Under the pieces are notes generated by a model. The model ran no database searches. It saw only the letters and a program-made list of their open reading frames with translations, and had not been told where the DNA came from. Shown in pieces: positions 17,313 through 25,688 of a stretch of 64,000 nucleotides of DNA (position 1 is the first letter of the stretch; each line of letters begins with the position of its first letter). Origin of the DNA: Candidatus Villigracilis affinis (GTDB lineage: Bacteria; Chloroflexota; Anaerolineae; Anaerolineales; Villigracilaceae); assembly GCA_016718275.1 (NCBI GenBank), contig JADKEA010000019.1:611313-675312 (forward strand), read 5' to 3'. The position numbers were made by a program, and so were the translations under genes.

Positions 17313-18683
17313 ATGAAAAGTAATTTCTTTAAGTTGCTGGCCGTTCTCGTGTTGACATCCCTGATGCTGACCGCATGTGGTGGGGGAGCCGCTCCCGCTG
17401 AAAAAGCCAAGGTGACGATCTTCGTAGGCTTTGGCACAGGTACCGATCCCGACCAAGTCGCTGCGCAGGAAGCGCTTGCAAAGAAGTTCAATGAATCGCA
17501 CACGGACACCGAATTGGAATTTCTGATCGTCCCCGTTGAAGAATCCACGGAACGCTATCTGGCCATGGTTGCTGGCGGAAATGCCCCGCAGTTGGTGGGT
17601 CCGCATGGCATTTCCACCATTGCGAAGTTCAAGGATCAATGGGAAGACGTTACGCCTTACATTGAAAAAGAGAAATATGACATGAGCGATTTCTACGGTC
17701 CTTCAACTACGCTCAATAAGTATCCCGATTTGAACGCAGGGCTGCCGCTGGGTCTGTATCCTTCCTTCATTTTTTATAACAAAGATGCCTTCGATGCTGC
17801 AGGCGTGGCGTACCCGACGCACGACTATGCCGACACTTCATGGAATATCGATGCCATGAAGGAAATGGCGATCAAGATGACATTGGATGCCAACGATAAA
17901 ACTCCCGCCGATGCCGATTTTGACCCAGCCACCATCAAGCAGTGGGGCTATGCCGATACGTGGACGGATTTCCGCGGACAGATGACGATGTTCGGCGCTT
18001 CCACCAAGGGACGCCCGACCAGCGACGATTACAAGACGGCCCAGGTGAATTCTGCTGAATGGCTCTTCGGCGCGCAATGGCTGCACGATGGCGTCTTCAA
18101 GGATCATTTCATTCCTGATGCGGCAGGCCAGGGTGCGATCGATGCGGCCTCCGGCGACCCATTCGGCGGCGGTCATGTAGCCATGTGGTACAGCCATACC
18201 TGGTACATGTCTGAAGGTTTGAACGATCTGCCATTCAAATATGATATTGCCCCGTTGTTCTACAACCAGAACGGCGACCGTATTTCACGCATTCATGCTG
18301 ACCTGTTCACCATGCCCAAGACCGCCAAGAACAAGGATGCCGCCTGGGAAGTGATGAAGTGGCTTGTGGCTCCCGAGCAGATCATTGATGTCTGCAAGAT
18401 CTATGGATGTCTGCCTGCCCGTCAATCTTCACAGGAAGCCTACTTGAAGTATTTGAACGAACGTTATCCGGGCATTGACTATGATGTGATCTTTACTGCC
18501 ATCGACTACCTGGATGATCCAAGCCACGAATCCTGGGTTCCCGAATGGGGTAAGGTCAACGATACGTTGAACAACACCCAGACCACCATTTACACCGACT
18601 CGGAAGCGGATATTGAAGCTTTGATAAACCTCACCAATGAGGATGTTCAGAAGATCCTCGATGAATATTGGGCAAGCAAGTAA
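17313..18683 (+). CDS. ABC sugar-transporter substrate-binding lipoprotein (family 1)
   Basis: 456 residues. The lipoprotein signal peptide ends at LMLTAC with Cys22; then comes a family-1 solute-binding protein fold (AQEALAKKFNESHTDTELEF, GGHVAMWYSHTW, DAAWEVMKWL). It would capture an oligosaccharide or glycoside at the outer face of the membrane and pass it to the two permeases downstream. TGGAGGAG lies close before the ATG. A hairpin after the stop probably keeps its expression above that of the permeases, usual in such operons. No ATPase gene is in the locus; a shared MsmX-like ATPase elsewhere is presumed. Confidence 0.9.
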   Translation: MKSNFFKLLAVLVLTSLMLTACGGGAAPAEKAKVTIFVGFGTGTDPDQVAAQEALAKKFNESHTDTELEFLIVPVEESTERYLAMVAGGNAPQLVGPHGISTIAKFKDQWEDVTPYIEKEKYDMSDFYGPSTTLNKYPDLNAGLPLGLYPSFIFYNKDAFDAAGVAYPTHDYADTSWNIDAMKEMAIKMTLDANDKTPADADFDPATIKQWGYADTWTDFRGQMTMFGASTKGRPTSDDYKTAQVNSAEWLFGAQWLHDGVFKDHFIPDAAGQGAIDAASGDPFGGGHVAMWYSHTWYMSEGLNDLPFKYDIAPLFYNQNGDRISRIHADLFTMPKTAKNKDAAWEVMKWLVAPEQIIDVCKIYGCLPARQSSQEAYLKYLNERYPGIDYDVIFTAIDYLDDPSHESWVPEWGKVNDTLNNTQTTIYTDSEADIEALINLTNEDVQKILDEYWASK

Positions 18684-18742
18684 TTGAGTTTCCCGCTGAC
18701 GTGATGAACTGCAGGGACGTAATGTCTCTGCGGCGTAAGCTA

Positions 18743-18776
18743 AATTGGATGGTGGAGTTTCCTTCACCATCCAATT
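18743..18776 (+). terminator. Intra-operon hairpin after the binding-protein gene
   Basis: A perfect 12-bp stem (AATTGGATGGTG at 18743-18754 with 18765-18776), a 10-nt loop and then a T-rich tract (TTATTTTTTATT). It has the form of an intrinsic terminator, leaky since permease genes follow 59 bp later. It likely lowers permease expression or protects the upstream mRNA end. Confidence 0.65.
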
Positions 18777-18834
18777 GGAATTATTTTTTATTCTTAAGCC
18801 CAGACCGTGAAAAACGGCCTTTTTCTGGAGGCGC

Positions 18835-19803
18835 ATGAAATCAATAAAAACGATCAGCCTCGCCCGACGCGAAGCCATGGCCGGGTATGCATTTATCATC
18901 CCGTGGATCATTGGCTTTTTGATCTTCACCATTGGTCCCATGCTGGCATCGCTTTATTTCTCGTTCACCGATTACAACATCGTGGACCCGCCGAACTGGG
19001 TTGGGTTGGATAACTATATCCGTGTGTTTTCGGGCATTCCCGAATTTTTCAGAACAGGCGATACCCGTCAATTGGGCGACCCGATCTTTTGGAAGGCGCT
19101 GCAAGTCACCATTTACTTTGCCTCGCTTGCCCTGCCTCTGAATCTCATCTTCAGTTTTTCGCTGGCGGTGCTATTGAATCAAAAGGTGCCCGGTGTGAAC
19201 GTCTGGCGTACCATTTATTTTCTGCCGTCGATTATTTCGGGCGTGGCGGTTACCCTGCTTTGGATCCGCATTCTCAATCCGCGCATGGGAATTTTGAATC
19301 CGTTTTTGCAAAATGTGCTCGGCATCAATAACCCTCCGGGCTGGCTGCAGGACCCGAATTGGGCGGTCCCTGCGCTGGTGATCATGAGCCTGTGGGGGGT
19401 GGGTGGTTCCATGATCATCTACCTCGCTGGCTTGCAGGGCATTCCCACGGACTTGTACGATGCCGCCAAAGTAGACGGCGCGAACGCATGGCAGCGGTTT
19501 TGGAATGTCACCTTTCCGATGATGACTCCCGTCCTTTTTTACAACCTCGTGCTGGGCATGATCGGCACATTCCAATACTTCACTGAAGTTTACGTGGCCA
19601 CCAGCGGCACAGGCGGACCACAACGCGCCACACTTTTCTATAACTTATACCTTTATCAAAATGCCTTCCGCTATTTTGACATGGGCTATGCCTCCACTCT
19701 GGCCTGGATCCTTTTCATCATTGTGCTTGCCCTTACAGCGCTGATTTTCCGCTCTTCGGATATGTGGGTATATTACGAAGGTCAATTGAGAGGTAAACAA
19801 TGA
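18835..19803 (+). CDS. ABC sugar permease, MalF/UgpA type
   Basis: 322 residues with about six transmembrane helices, starting FIIPWIIGFLIFTIGPMLASLY (quoted in part: FIIPWIIGFLIFTIG). The cytoplasmic EAA loop is clear: YDAAKVDGANAWQRFWNVTF near residue 215, the docking site for the ATPase. TGGAGG precedes the ATG. The stop overlaps the next permease start by 4 bp (ATGA), so the two are translationally coupled, as expected for a heterodimeric MalFG-type channel. Confidence 0.9.
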   Translation: MKSIKTISLARREAMAGYAFIIPWIIGFLIFTIGPMLASLYFSFTDYNIVDPPNWVGLDNYIRVFSGIPEFFRTGDTRQLGDPIFWKALQVTIYFASLALPLNLIFSFSLAVLLNQKVPGVNVWRTIYFLPSIISGVAVTLLWIRILNPRMGILNPFLQNVLGINNPPGWLQDPNWAVPALVIMSLWGVGGSMIIYLAGLQGIPTDLYDAAKVDGANAWQRFWNVTFPMMTPVLFYNLVLGMIGTFQYFTEVYVATSGTGGPQRATLFYNLYLYQNAFRYFDMGYASTLAWILFIIVLALTALIFRSSDMWVYYEGQLRGKQ

Positions 19804-20858
19804 AACGGATTGCTGATTTCTTCGGTTCGATCACTGGAAGTATAAAAGCAAGTGAGTTCCTTTTCAAAGGCATTACGACCCTTCTGCTGGCGGCGGGGGC
19901 GGTGGTTATCATGATTCCGCTTGCGTTCATGGTATCTACTTCATTGAAGGACCCTGGCCAACTTCGCTCGGATGCAAATACCCTGATCCCGCGCAAACCG
20001 CAGACCGCCGAGATCAATGGCGAGAAATTCAACCTGTATCAGGTCACAGTGGATGGCGCTTCGCTTGAAATGGCGATGATCAAAAAAGCCCCGGGCGGCA
20101 TGGCCTTTTTTGCCGACCCAGCCAGACCCGATGAATTGATCGAACTCAAGTTGAACGAGCAGATCGCCCTTTATAGTTTCGATATCCACTGGGAGAATTA
20201 CCCCGAAGCCCTGAATGCCATGCCTTTTTTCCGTTATCTGGGCAATACGCTCATCGTCACTTTTGTGGGAATGTTTGGCATGTTGTTCTCCAGCTCACTG
20301 GTGGCCTACGGATTTAGCCGTTTCCGTGCCCCTTGGTTGAATGTGCTTTTCCTCCTCCTGCTCTCCACCATTATGCTGCCCTCGCAGGTGCGCCTGATTC
20401 CCATTTACATTTTTTATCAAAAACTTGGCTGGGTGAATACGCTTCTGCCGTTGATCGTGCCGCAGTTCTTTGCGAATGCCTACGATGTCTTCCTGCTTCG
20501 TCAATTCTTTATGACCATTCCGCTTGAATTGGACGATGCCGCCAAGATCGACGGCGCGAATCCCCTGCAGGTGCTGCTTTACATCATTCTGCCGCAGGCC
20601 CGCCCTGCGCTGGTTTCGGTGGGTATCTTCCACTTTCTTTATGCGTGGAATGATTTCTACGAGCCGCTCATCTTTCTGCACACCCGCGAAAACTGGACTC
20701 TTGCCGTCGGTTTGCAAACCTTCGATGCCCTTTACACCATCAACACGCATCTCATCATGGCGGTATCCGTGTTGATGATCTTCCCGCCGATTTTATTATT
20801 CTTCTTCAGCCAAAAGATATTCACGCAAGGCGTGGTCTTCAGCGGCGTGAAGGGATAA
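19800..20858 (+). CDS. ABC sugar permease, MalG type with an extended external loop
   Basis: 352 residues. TM1 (LLLAAGAVVIMIPLAFMVST) is followed by an unusually long loop of about 90 residues (about 52-140) with beta-rich sequence (GEKFNLYQVTVDGAS). The five remaining helices and the EAA loop DDAAKIDGANPLQVLLYI near 242 follow. Loops of this sort occur in some Chloroflexota MalG-type permeases and may contact the binding protein. Overlaps the MalF-type gene by 4 bp. Partner ATPase not in the window. Confidence 0.9.
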   Translation: MKRIADFFGSITGSIKASEFLFKGITTLLLAAGAVVIMIPLAFMVSTSLKDPGQLRSDANTLIPRKPQTAEINGEKFNLYQVTVDGASLEMAMIKKAPGGMAFFADPARPDELIELKLNEQIALYSFDIHWENYPEALNAMPFFRYLGNTLIVTFVGMFGMLFSSSLVAYGFSRFRAPWLNVLFLLLLSTIMLPSQVRLIPIYIFYQKLGWVNTLLPLIVPQFFANAYDVFLLRQFFMTIPLELDDAAKIDGANPLQVLLYIILPQARPALVSVGIFHFLYAWNDFYEPLIFLHTRENWTLAVGLQTFDALYTINTHLIMAVSVLMIFPPILLFFFSQKIFTQGVVFSGVKG

Positions 20859-20909
20859 AGCTGAGCCGACCATAGACCATGCACAGCGCTCCAAACGCGG
20901 TCATTTCAC

Positions 20910-20937
20910 CTGAAACTTGAAACCTAAAACCTAACCT
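20910..20937. repeat. Heptanucleotide array abutting the GH1 start codon
   Basis: Four in-phase 7-mers (CTGAAAC, TTGAAAC, CTAAAAC, CTAACCT) end exactly at the ATG at 20938. The leader therefore has no Shine-Dalgarno sequence. A GACCATA/GACCATG pair of another heptad type lies at 20868-20881. Similar arrays recur through the locus. Confidence 0.75.
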
Positions 20938-22263
20938 ATGACAACCTATAAATTCCCACACAACTTTCTCTGGGGGGCGGCGACCGCCGCATATCAGATC
21001 GAAGGCGCCTGGAACGAAGACGGCAAAGGCGAATCCATTTGGGATCGCTTCAGCCATACCCCTGGCAAGATCTCAGATCAAAGCACGGGCGATATTGCCT
21101 GCGACCATTACCATCGCTATGAAGAAGATATCGCCCTCATGCGCCGACTTGGCCTCAAAGCCTATCGCTTCTCCATTGCGTGGACGCGCATCCTGCCAGT
21201 GGGGCGCGGACGTATCAACCCAAAGGGACTCGATTTCTATGACCGTCTCATCGATTCACTCTGCGCCGCCAATATCGAACCCTTCCTCACCCTCTATCAC
21301 TGGGATCTGCCGCAAGCCTTGCAAGATGAAGGCGGTTGGGAGAATCGCAATACCTGCCATGCCTTCGCCGATTATTCCGCCTTGGCGGTGAAACACTTTG
21401 GCGACCGTGTGAAATACTGGACGACGTTTAACGAACCCAGTGTCGTCGCGTTCGATGGGAATCTTTCTGGCGAACATGCCCCGGGGAATCAAGATCCGCG
21501 CATCACCTATCAGGTTGCGCATAATCTCATGGTTGCACACGGCCTTGGCGTGCAAGCCATCCGCAGTGCGAATTCAAAAGTGGAAGCGGGCATCGTCCTC
21601 AATTTGTGGATGGCAGACCCCGCCACCGATTCACCCGAAGACATTGCCGAGGCCAAAGCCGCGTGGGATCGCAGTGAGACCCTTTTCCTTGATCCCATCT
21701 TCAAAGGGCATTATCCGCTTGCCGCATACGACCTGGTGGGAGAGAACATGCCGAAGATCTACGATGGCGATCTGGCCTTGATCTCGCAGGAACTCGATTA
21801 CGTGGGCATTAACTTTTACTCACGCAATCTTGTCAGCGCCAGCGGCAATATCGATAAAGTGCCTGGTTCGGAATACACCGAAATGGGATGGGAAGTCTGT
21901 GCCCCGGCAATGCGCAGGATGCTCGTGAAGATCAACAACGAATATCACCTGCCGCCGATCTACATCACCGAAAATGGGTCCGCGTTCAAAGATGAAGTCG
22001 GCGCTGATGGAAAAGTTCACGATCCGCGCAGGCTCGATTATTTGAAACAGCACTTCATTCAAACCCGCCTCGCCATGCAGGATGGCGTGGATGTGCGCGG
22101 CTACATGGTCTGGTCATTGATGGATAACTTCGAATGGGGACATGGCTTCACCAAGCGCTTCGGCCTCATTCGCATGGATTACGAAACTCAGAAACGTACC
22201 TTCAAAGACTCAGGCGATTGGTACGCGGAAGTGATACGAAAGAATGAAGTCTCTGGAACCTGA
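20938..22263 (+). CDS. Glycoside hydrolase family 1, beta-glucosidase-like
   Basis: 441 residues, usual GH1 length. Hallmarks: FLWGAATAAYQIEG near the N-terminus, acid/base glutamate E166 in TFNEP, nucleophile in YITENG near 348, and the aglycone-side WSLMDNFEW near 400. No signal peptide, so it hydrolyses beta-glucosides (or beta-galactosides or fucosides) after import by the adjacent ABC transporter. No ribosome site: the ATG directly follows a heptad array. Its last residues (SGT and stop) are encoded by another heptad array shared with the next gene. Confidence 0.93.
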   Translation: MTTYKFPHNFLWGAATAAYQIEGAWNEDGKGESIWDRFSHTPGKISDQSTGDIACDHYHRYEEDIALMRRLGLKAYRFSIAWTRILPVGRGRINPKGLDFYDRLIDSLCAANIEPFLTLYHWDLPQALQDEGGWENRNTCHAFADYSALAVKHFGDRVKYWTTFNEPSVVAFDGNLSGEHAPGNQDPRITYQVAHNLMVAHGLGVQAIRSANSKVEAGIVLNLWMADPATDSPEDIAEAKAAWDRSETLFLDPIFKGHYPLAAYDLVGENMPKIYDGDLALISQELDYVGINFYSRNLVSASGNIDKVPGSEYTEMGWEVCAPAMRRMLVKINNEYHLPPIYITENGSAFKDEVGADGKVHDPRRLDYLKQHFIQTRLAMQDGVDVRGYMVWSLMDNFEWGHGFTKRFGLIRMDYETQKRTFKDSGDWYAEVIRKNEVSGT

Positions 22264-22280
22264 AGCTTGAAACCTGAAAC
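22253..22280. repeat. Heptanucleotide array across the GH1 stop and next gene start
   Basis: Four in-phase 7-mers of NTGAAAC type (CTGGAAC, CTGAAGC, TTGAAAC, CTGAAAC). The GH1 stop codon TGA (22261-22263) and the likely TTG start of the next gene (22267) both lie inside. Confidence 0.7.
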
Positions 22281-23271
22281 TGGCGTTTCCTATTTTGCAA
22301 ACGGCTGGCCGCATCATTTCAAACGCGACCTCGATGATATTCTCGCGCATCACTGCACGTACATCGTCCACAGTTTCAGCGAGAATGAAATGGTCTTCGC
22401 CCGCAGTCGCACCGCGCAATTTTTCAAGATGACCTGCGATGCAGGCCTCAGCTGTTGGGCGAATCCCTGGGCAGTGATGGGCCTTTTCGGCGGCGAACAA
22501 TTTTCCGCATTCGTACCCCGCAACCCCGAAGCCTGCCAGATTCTTTCCACAGGTCAGCGCGCGCCCGCCGCCTGCCCCTCTGCCGATGAAACCAGAATCG
22601 CAATGAAACTCTGGATCGACATGGCGGTTGATTTTGGCGCCGATACCATTTTCTGGGACGAACCGCATCTTTACATACCAGATTGGGACGACCTGCGCTT
22701 CGCTCCTGACTCCGCCTTTGCCTGCTTCTGTCCGAGATGTAGAATCTCATTCCAGAATCGCTTCGGGCAACCCATGCCCGAAACATTGACCGCCGAAATG
22801 CGCCTCTTCCGCGAAGACCTTATGGTGAATTTTCTAACTGAAATGATCGGCTACGCCAAAGACAAAGGCGCAAGAAATGCCATCACGTTATTGCCCGTTG
22901 AAGATGAAGCCAGCGAATCCCTCCCGTGGAATCGCATCGCCGACCTTCGCGGACTCGACATCTTCGGCACCGACCCATACTGGTTTTTGCACAACAAAGA
23001 CTGCACAGAATACGTCTCCTCTCAAATGGAACGCACCATGCAAATCTGCGCGCCGCGTCGATTAACTCCGCACTTTTGGGCGCAGGGCTTTGGAATCCCA
23101 TCGGGCAGGGAAAATGAACTCGAAACAGGATTCAGCCTCGCCGTCGAAAGAGGCGCGCAATCCATCGCCATTTGGGGCATGCATGGAAATTCCGCCTGGG
23201 ATGGCGCTTCCGAGAATCCTGAAAAAGTCTGGGATGTGGTTGGGAACACCTTTGGAAAATTCAGAAAATGA
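22267..23271 (+). CDS. Uncharacterised protein, probably a glycoside-hydrolase-like TIM barrel
   Basis: About 334 residues from a TTG at 22267 that lies in a heptad array with no ribosome site; the true start may be slightly downstream (VSYFANGWP). No named family was recognised. Alternating strand and helix signatures suggest a TIM barrel: CTYIVHSFSEN, DTIFWDEPHLY with acidic residues after a strand, LRGLDIFGTDPYWF, LTPHFWAQGF and AQSIAIWGMHG. A CFCPRC pair (about residues 155-160) could bind metal. It overlaps the next gene by 4 bp, so it is clearly in the operon. A new glycosidase or sugar-modifying family is a reasonable guess. Confidence 0.6.
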   Translation: MKPETGVSYFANGWPHHFKRDLDDILAHHCTYIVHSFSENEMVFARSRTAQFFKMTCDAGLSCWANPWAVMGLFGGEQFSAFVPRNPEACQILSTGQRAPAACPSADETRIAMKLWIDMAVDFGADTIFWDEPHLYIPDWDDLRFAPDSAFACFCPRCRISFQNRFGQPMPETLTAEMRLFREDLMVNFLTEMIGYAKDKGARNAITLLPVEDEASESLPWNRIADLRGLDIFGTDPYWFLHNKDCTEYVSSQMERTMQICAPRRLTPHFWAQGFGIPSGRENELETGFSLAVERGAQSIAIWGMHGNSAWDGASENPEKVWDVVGNTFGKFRK

Positions 23272-23834
23272 AAATCATTTCACTGGCCTCCGATCAACCT
23301 GCACTGATTCAACAAGCCGCGCAGATTCTTGTGGATGCCTTCAAAGATCATTCACCCGAAGCCTGGCCTGCATTGGCCGACGGCCTGACCGAAGTGCATG
23401 AAATGCTCGCCGATGATCGCATTCTGCGTATTGCGCTTGATGAAAACGAAACCGTCATCGGTTGGATCGGCGGCATCGAACAATACGATGGGCACGTGTG
23501 GGAATTGCATCCGCTGGTCGTGAAGCCCGGCTTGCAGGGAAACGGCATTGGCCGCGCGCTGGTGCAGGATTTTGAAGAACAGGTTCGCATGCGCGGCGCA
23601 CTCACCGTCATGCTGGGCACGGATGACGAAGATAACAGGACTTCCTTATCGAACACCGATCTGTATGTGGAACCCTGGAAAAAGATCAGCGAGATCAAAA
23701 ATTTTGGAAGACACCCTTTTGAGTTTTACCAAAAAATGGGTTATTGCATCACAGGTGTTGTGCCAGATGCGAACGGCGCTGGCAAGCCTGATATTTTGAT
23801 GTCTAAAAAAATACCAACAAAACAGGATCAATAA
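23268..23834 (+). CDS. GNAT acetyltransferase resembling aminoglycoside 6'-N-acetyltransferases
   Basis: 188 residues. The region ELHPLVVKPGLQGNGIGRAL carries the acetyl-CoA loop; LGTDDEDNRTSLSNTDLY and GVVPDANGAGKPDILMSK match the long C-terminal signature of AAC(6')-type enzymes. These acetylate the 6'-amine of aminoglycosides, but here the gene overlaps its neighbour by 4 bp in a sugar operon. An amino-sugar substrate is as likely as antibiotic resistance. The next gene, a ROK kinase, starts 1 bp after it. Confidence 0.8.
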   Translation: MKIISLASDQPALIQQAAQILVDAFKDHSPEAWPALADGLTEVHEMLADDRILRIALDENETVIGWIGGIEQYDGHVWELHPLVVKPGLQGNGIGRALVQDFEEQVRMRGALTVMLGTDDEDNRTSLSNTDLYVEPWKKISEIKNFGRHPFEFYQKMGYCITGVVPDANGAGKPDILMSKKIPTKQDQ

Positions 23835-23835
23835 A

Positions 23836-24723
23836 ATGGAAAAACTTTTTGGCGGCATCGAGGGCGGCGGGACAAAATTCAATTGCGCAGTGGGCAACGG
23901 CCCCGAGAACATCATCGCCGAAGCGCGCTTCGCAACCACCACACCCGCAGAAACGATCGGGCAGGTCTGTGATTTCTTCGCGCCCTATGTAAATCAATTG
24001 CAGGGCATCGGTCTGGGTTCGTTTGGCCCGTTCGATGTTGATCCCGCTTCGCCGACTTATGGCTACATCACCACCACGCCCAAACCGAATTGGGCGAACG
24101 CAAATATCCTCGGCATGCTGCGTGAAAAAATCAATCTGCCTTTTGCCGTGGATATGGATGTTGTCGTTGCGGGGTTGGGCGAAGCAAAATGGGGCGCCAG
24201 CAAAAACGACAGCCACTCGCTTTACCTCACCATCGGAACGGGAATCGGCGGCGGCCACATTGTGGATGGAAAACCGTTGCGCGGACTCACCAGCCTCGAA
24301 ATGGGACATATCCGCATCCCGCATAACTTTGAGCTGGATCCGTTTCAAGGGGCATGTCCGTACCACGGAGATTGCTTTGAAGGACTCGCCGCTGGCCCCG
24401 CAGTGTTGGCTCGTTTTGGTCAGCGCGGCGAAACCCTGCCTGATGATCATCCCTACTGGAATATGGAAGCAGGCTACATCGCGCATGCGTTGGTGAACTT
24501 CATTCTCTCACTTGCCCCGCAGAGGATCATCATCGGCGGCGGCGTGATGCAAAAAGATTTCATGTTTCCCGCTGTGCGCAGAAAGACGCAGGAATTGTTG
24601 AACGGCTATATTTCCCACGACATGATCCTCAATCATATTGATGAATACATCGTTCCGCCCGCGCTCGGTGGGCGTGCTGGTGAATTGGGCTGCATTGCTC
24701 TGGCAATGCAAATGGATTCATGA
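23836..24723 (+). CDS. ROK-family sugar kinase, fructokinase-like
   Basis: 295 residues. The N-terminal phosphate loop GGIEGGGTKFNCAVG, the catalytic region GFGSFGPFDVD-like (GLGSFGPFDVD near 60), IGTGIGGGHIVDG near 135 and the ROK zinc-type region near MGHIRIP...CPYHGDCFEG are all present. Sequence style fits fructokinases of the ROK family, which phosphorylate fructose or related hexoses with ATP. It is 1 bp after the acetyltransferase gene and overlaps the next dehydrogenase gene by 4 bp, showing tight translational coupling. Confidence 0.88.
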   Translation: MEKLFGGIEGGGTKFNCAVGNGPENIIAEARFATTTPAETIGQVCDFFAPYVNQLQGIGLGSFGPFDVDPASPTYGYITTTPKPNWANANILGMLREKINLPFAVDMDVVVAGLGEAKWGASKNDSHSLYLTIGTGIGGGHIVDGKPLRGLTSLEMGHIRIPHNFELDPFQGACPYHGDCFEGLAAGPAVLARFGQRGETLPDDHPYWNMEAGYIAHALVNFILSLAPQRIIIGGGVMQKDFMFPAVRRKTQELLNGYISHDMILNHIDEYIVPPALGGRAGELGCIALAMQMDS

Positions 24724-25688
24724 AAAGAATTCCAAACCTTCCAGTTGTTCACAACATGCCCTTCTCTGAAATTGACGAGAAGCGATCTGTTCTTTTGGTT
24801 ACATCCGCGCCTGCCTGGAATGCGGTCAAAGCAAACCTGCGTGGACTCAACATCATCGAAACCATAGAAGTAGCTGAAGCCACAACTGATTATTGGGATA
24901 ATCTTCAATCGTCAATCGCAAATCAAAAATCTGAAATCGTATATGCAGTTGGCGGCGGGCTGGTTGCAGATGCTTCCAAGTACATTGCGTCCAAACTGAA
25001 TCTGCCGCTTGTGGTTTTACCCACAGCGCTTTCTGTGGATGCGTTCATCACTGCCGCATCGGGCATTCGCCGCGATGGATGTGTTTATTACATGGAAACA
25101 AAAGTGCCTGAGACGCTTATTCTCGATTTGGATACCATCGCCAAAGCGCCCGCTTCGATCCGCGCGGCGGGAATTACGGATGTGATGTCGATTGCCACAG
25201 GCGCGTGGGATTGGAAGTTTGCGCACGAACGCGGCATGAATCCCGCTGGCATGGAATTCATTCCGTGGGTGTATGACAATGCCCAATCCATTTTGAGCGG
25301 CGTGCTCGATTGCGCCGAAGCCGCAGGCCGCGGTGATAAAGATGGACTCAAGACTTTGTACGATTGCCTTGCGATGGAAGTGCAACTGTGCAATCAGGTC
25401 GGTCACTCGCGCCCCGAAGAGGGGAGTGAGCATTACTTCGCCTACGCCGTCGAAAACGAAATGGGACACGGCTTGCCGCACGGCGATCTGGTGGGGCCTG
25501 GAATTATGATCATGTCAAAGTTGCAGGATCAGGCTGCGGGTCCGCTTGAGGCGGCGCTCAAAGCGTGCAACATTCCATTGGACAGGATTCCTTCTGAGGT
25601 GGTGAATCGCACATTGGCAGAACTTCCCGTGTATTGTGAAAAGCACGGGCTTGCTTTTGGGCTGGCGCATACTTTGGGGAAGCAATGA
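24720..25688 (+). CDS. AraM/glycerol-1-phosphate-dehydrogenase-like metal-dependent dehydrogenase
   Basis: 322 residues of the iron-containing alcohol dehydrogenase/dehydroquinate-synthase-like fold. NAD-binding VYAVGGGLVADASKYIA (near 77-94), VVLPTALSVDAFITAASG (near 100-118) and late metal-ligand histidines in ENEMGHGLPHGD are visible. AraM proteins act on sn-glycerol-1-phosphate; relatives act on amino-sugar or cyclitol ketones, which would suit this locus. Residues just before the nucleotide loop (NLQSSIANQKSEIVY) are encoded by six perfect heptads, an unusual in-frame repeat. It overlaps both neighbours by 4 bp. Confidence 0.75.
   Translation: MKRIPNLPVVHNMPFSEIDEKRSVLLVTSAPAWNAVKANLRGLNIIETIEVAEATTDYWDNLQSSIANQKSEIVYAVGGGLVADASKYIASKLNLPLVVLPTALSVDAFITAASGIRRDGCVYYMETKVPETLILDLDTIAKAPASIRAAGITDVMSIATGAWDWKFAHERGMNPAGMEFIPWVYDNAQSILSGVLDCAEAAGRGDKDGLKTLYDCLAMEVQLCNQVGHSRPEEGSEHYFAYAVENEMGHGLPHGDLVGPGIMIMSKLQDQAAGPLEAALKACNIPLDRIPSEVVNRTLAELPVYCEKHGLAFGLAHTLGKQ
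24900..24941. repeat. Six-unit AATCNNN heptad array inside a coding sequence
   Basis: Six consecutive 7-mers, all starting AATC (AATCTTC, AATCGTC, AATCGCA, AATCAAA, AATCTGA, AATCGTA). The 42-bp length keeps frame. They encode the helix before the nucleotide-binding loop of the AraM-like protein. Confidence 0.85.

Noticed and set aside
23354..25481. Long antisense frames opposite the acetyltransferase, ROK and AraM-like genes
   Set aside because: They mirror strongly coding plus-strand genes, show no domain text and lack ribosome sites.
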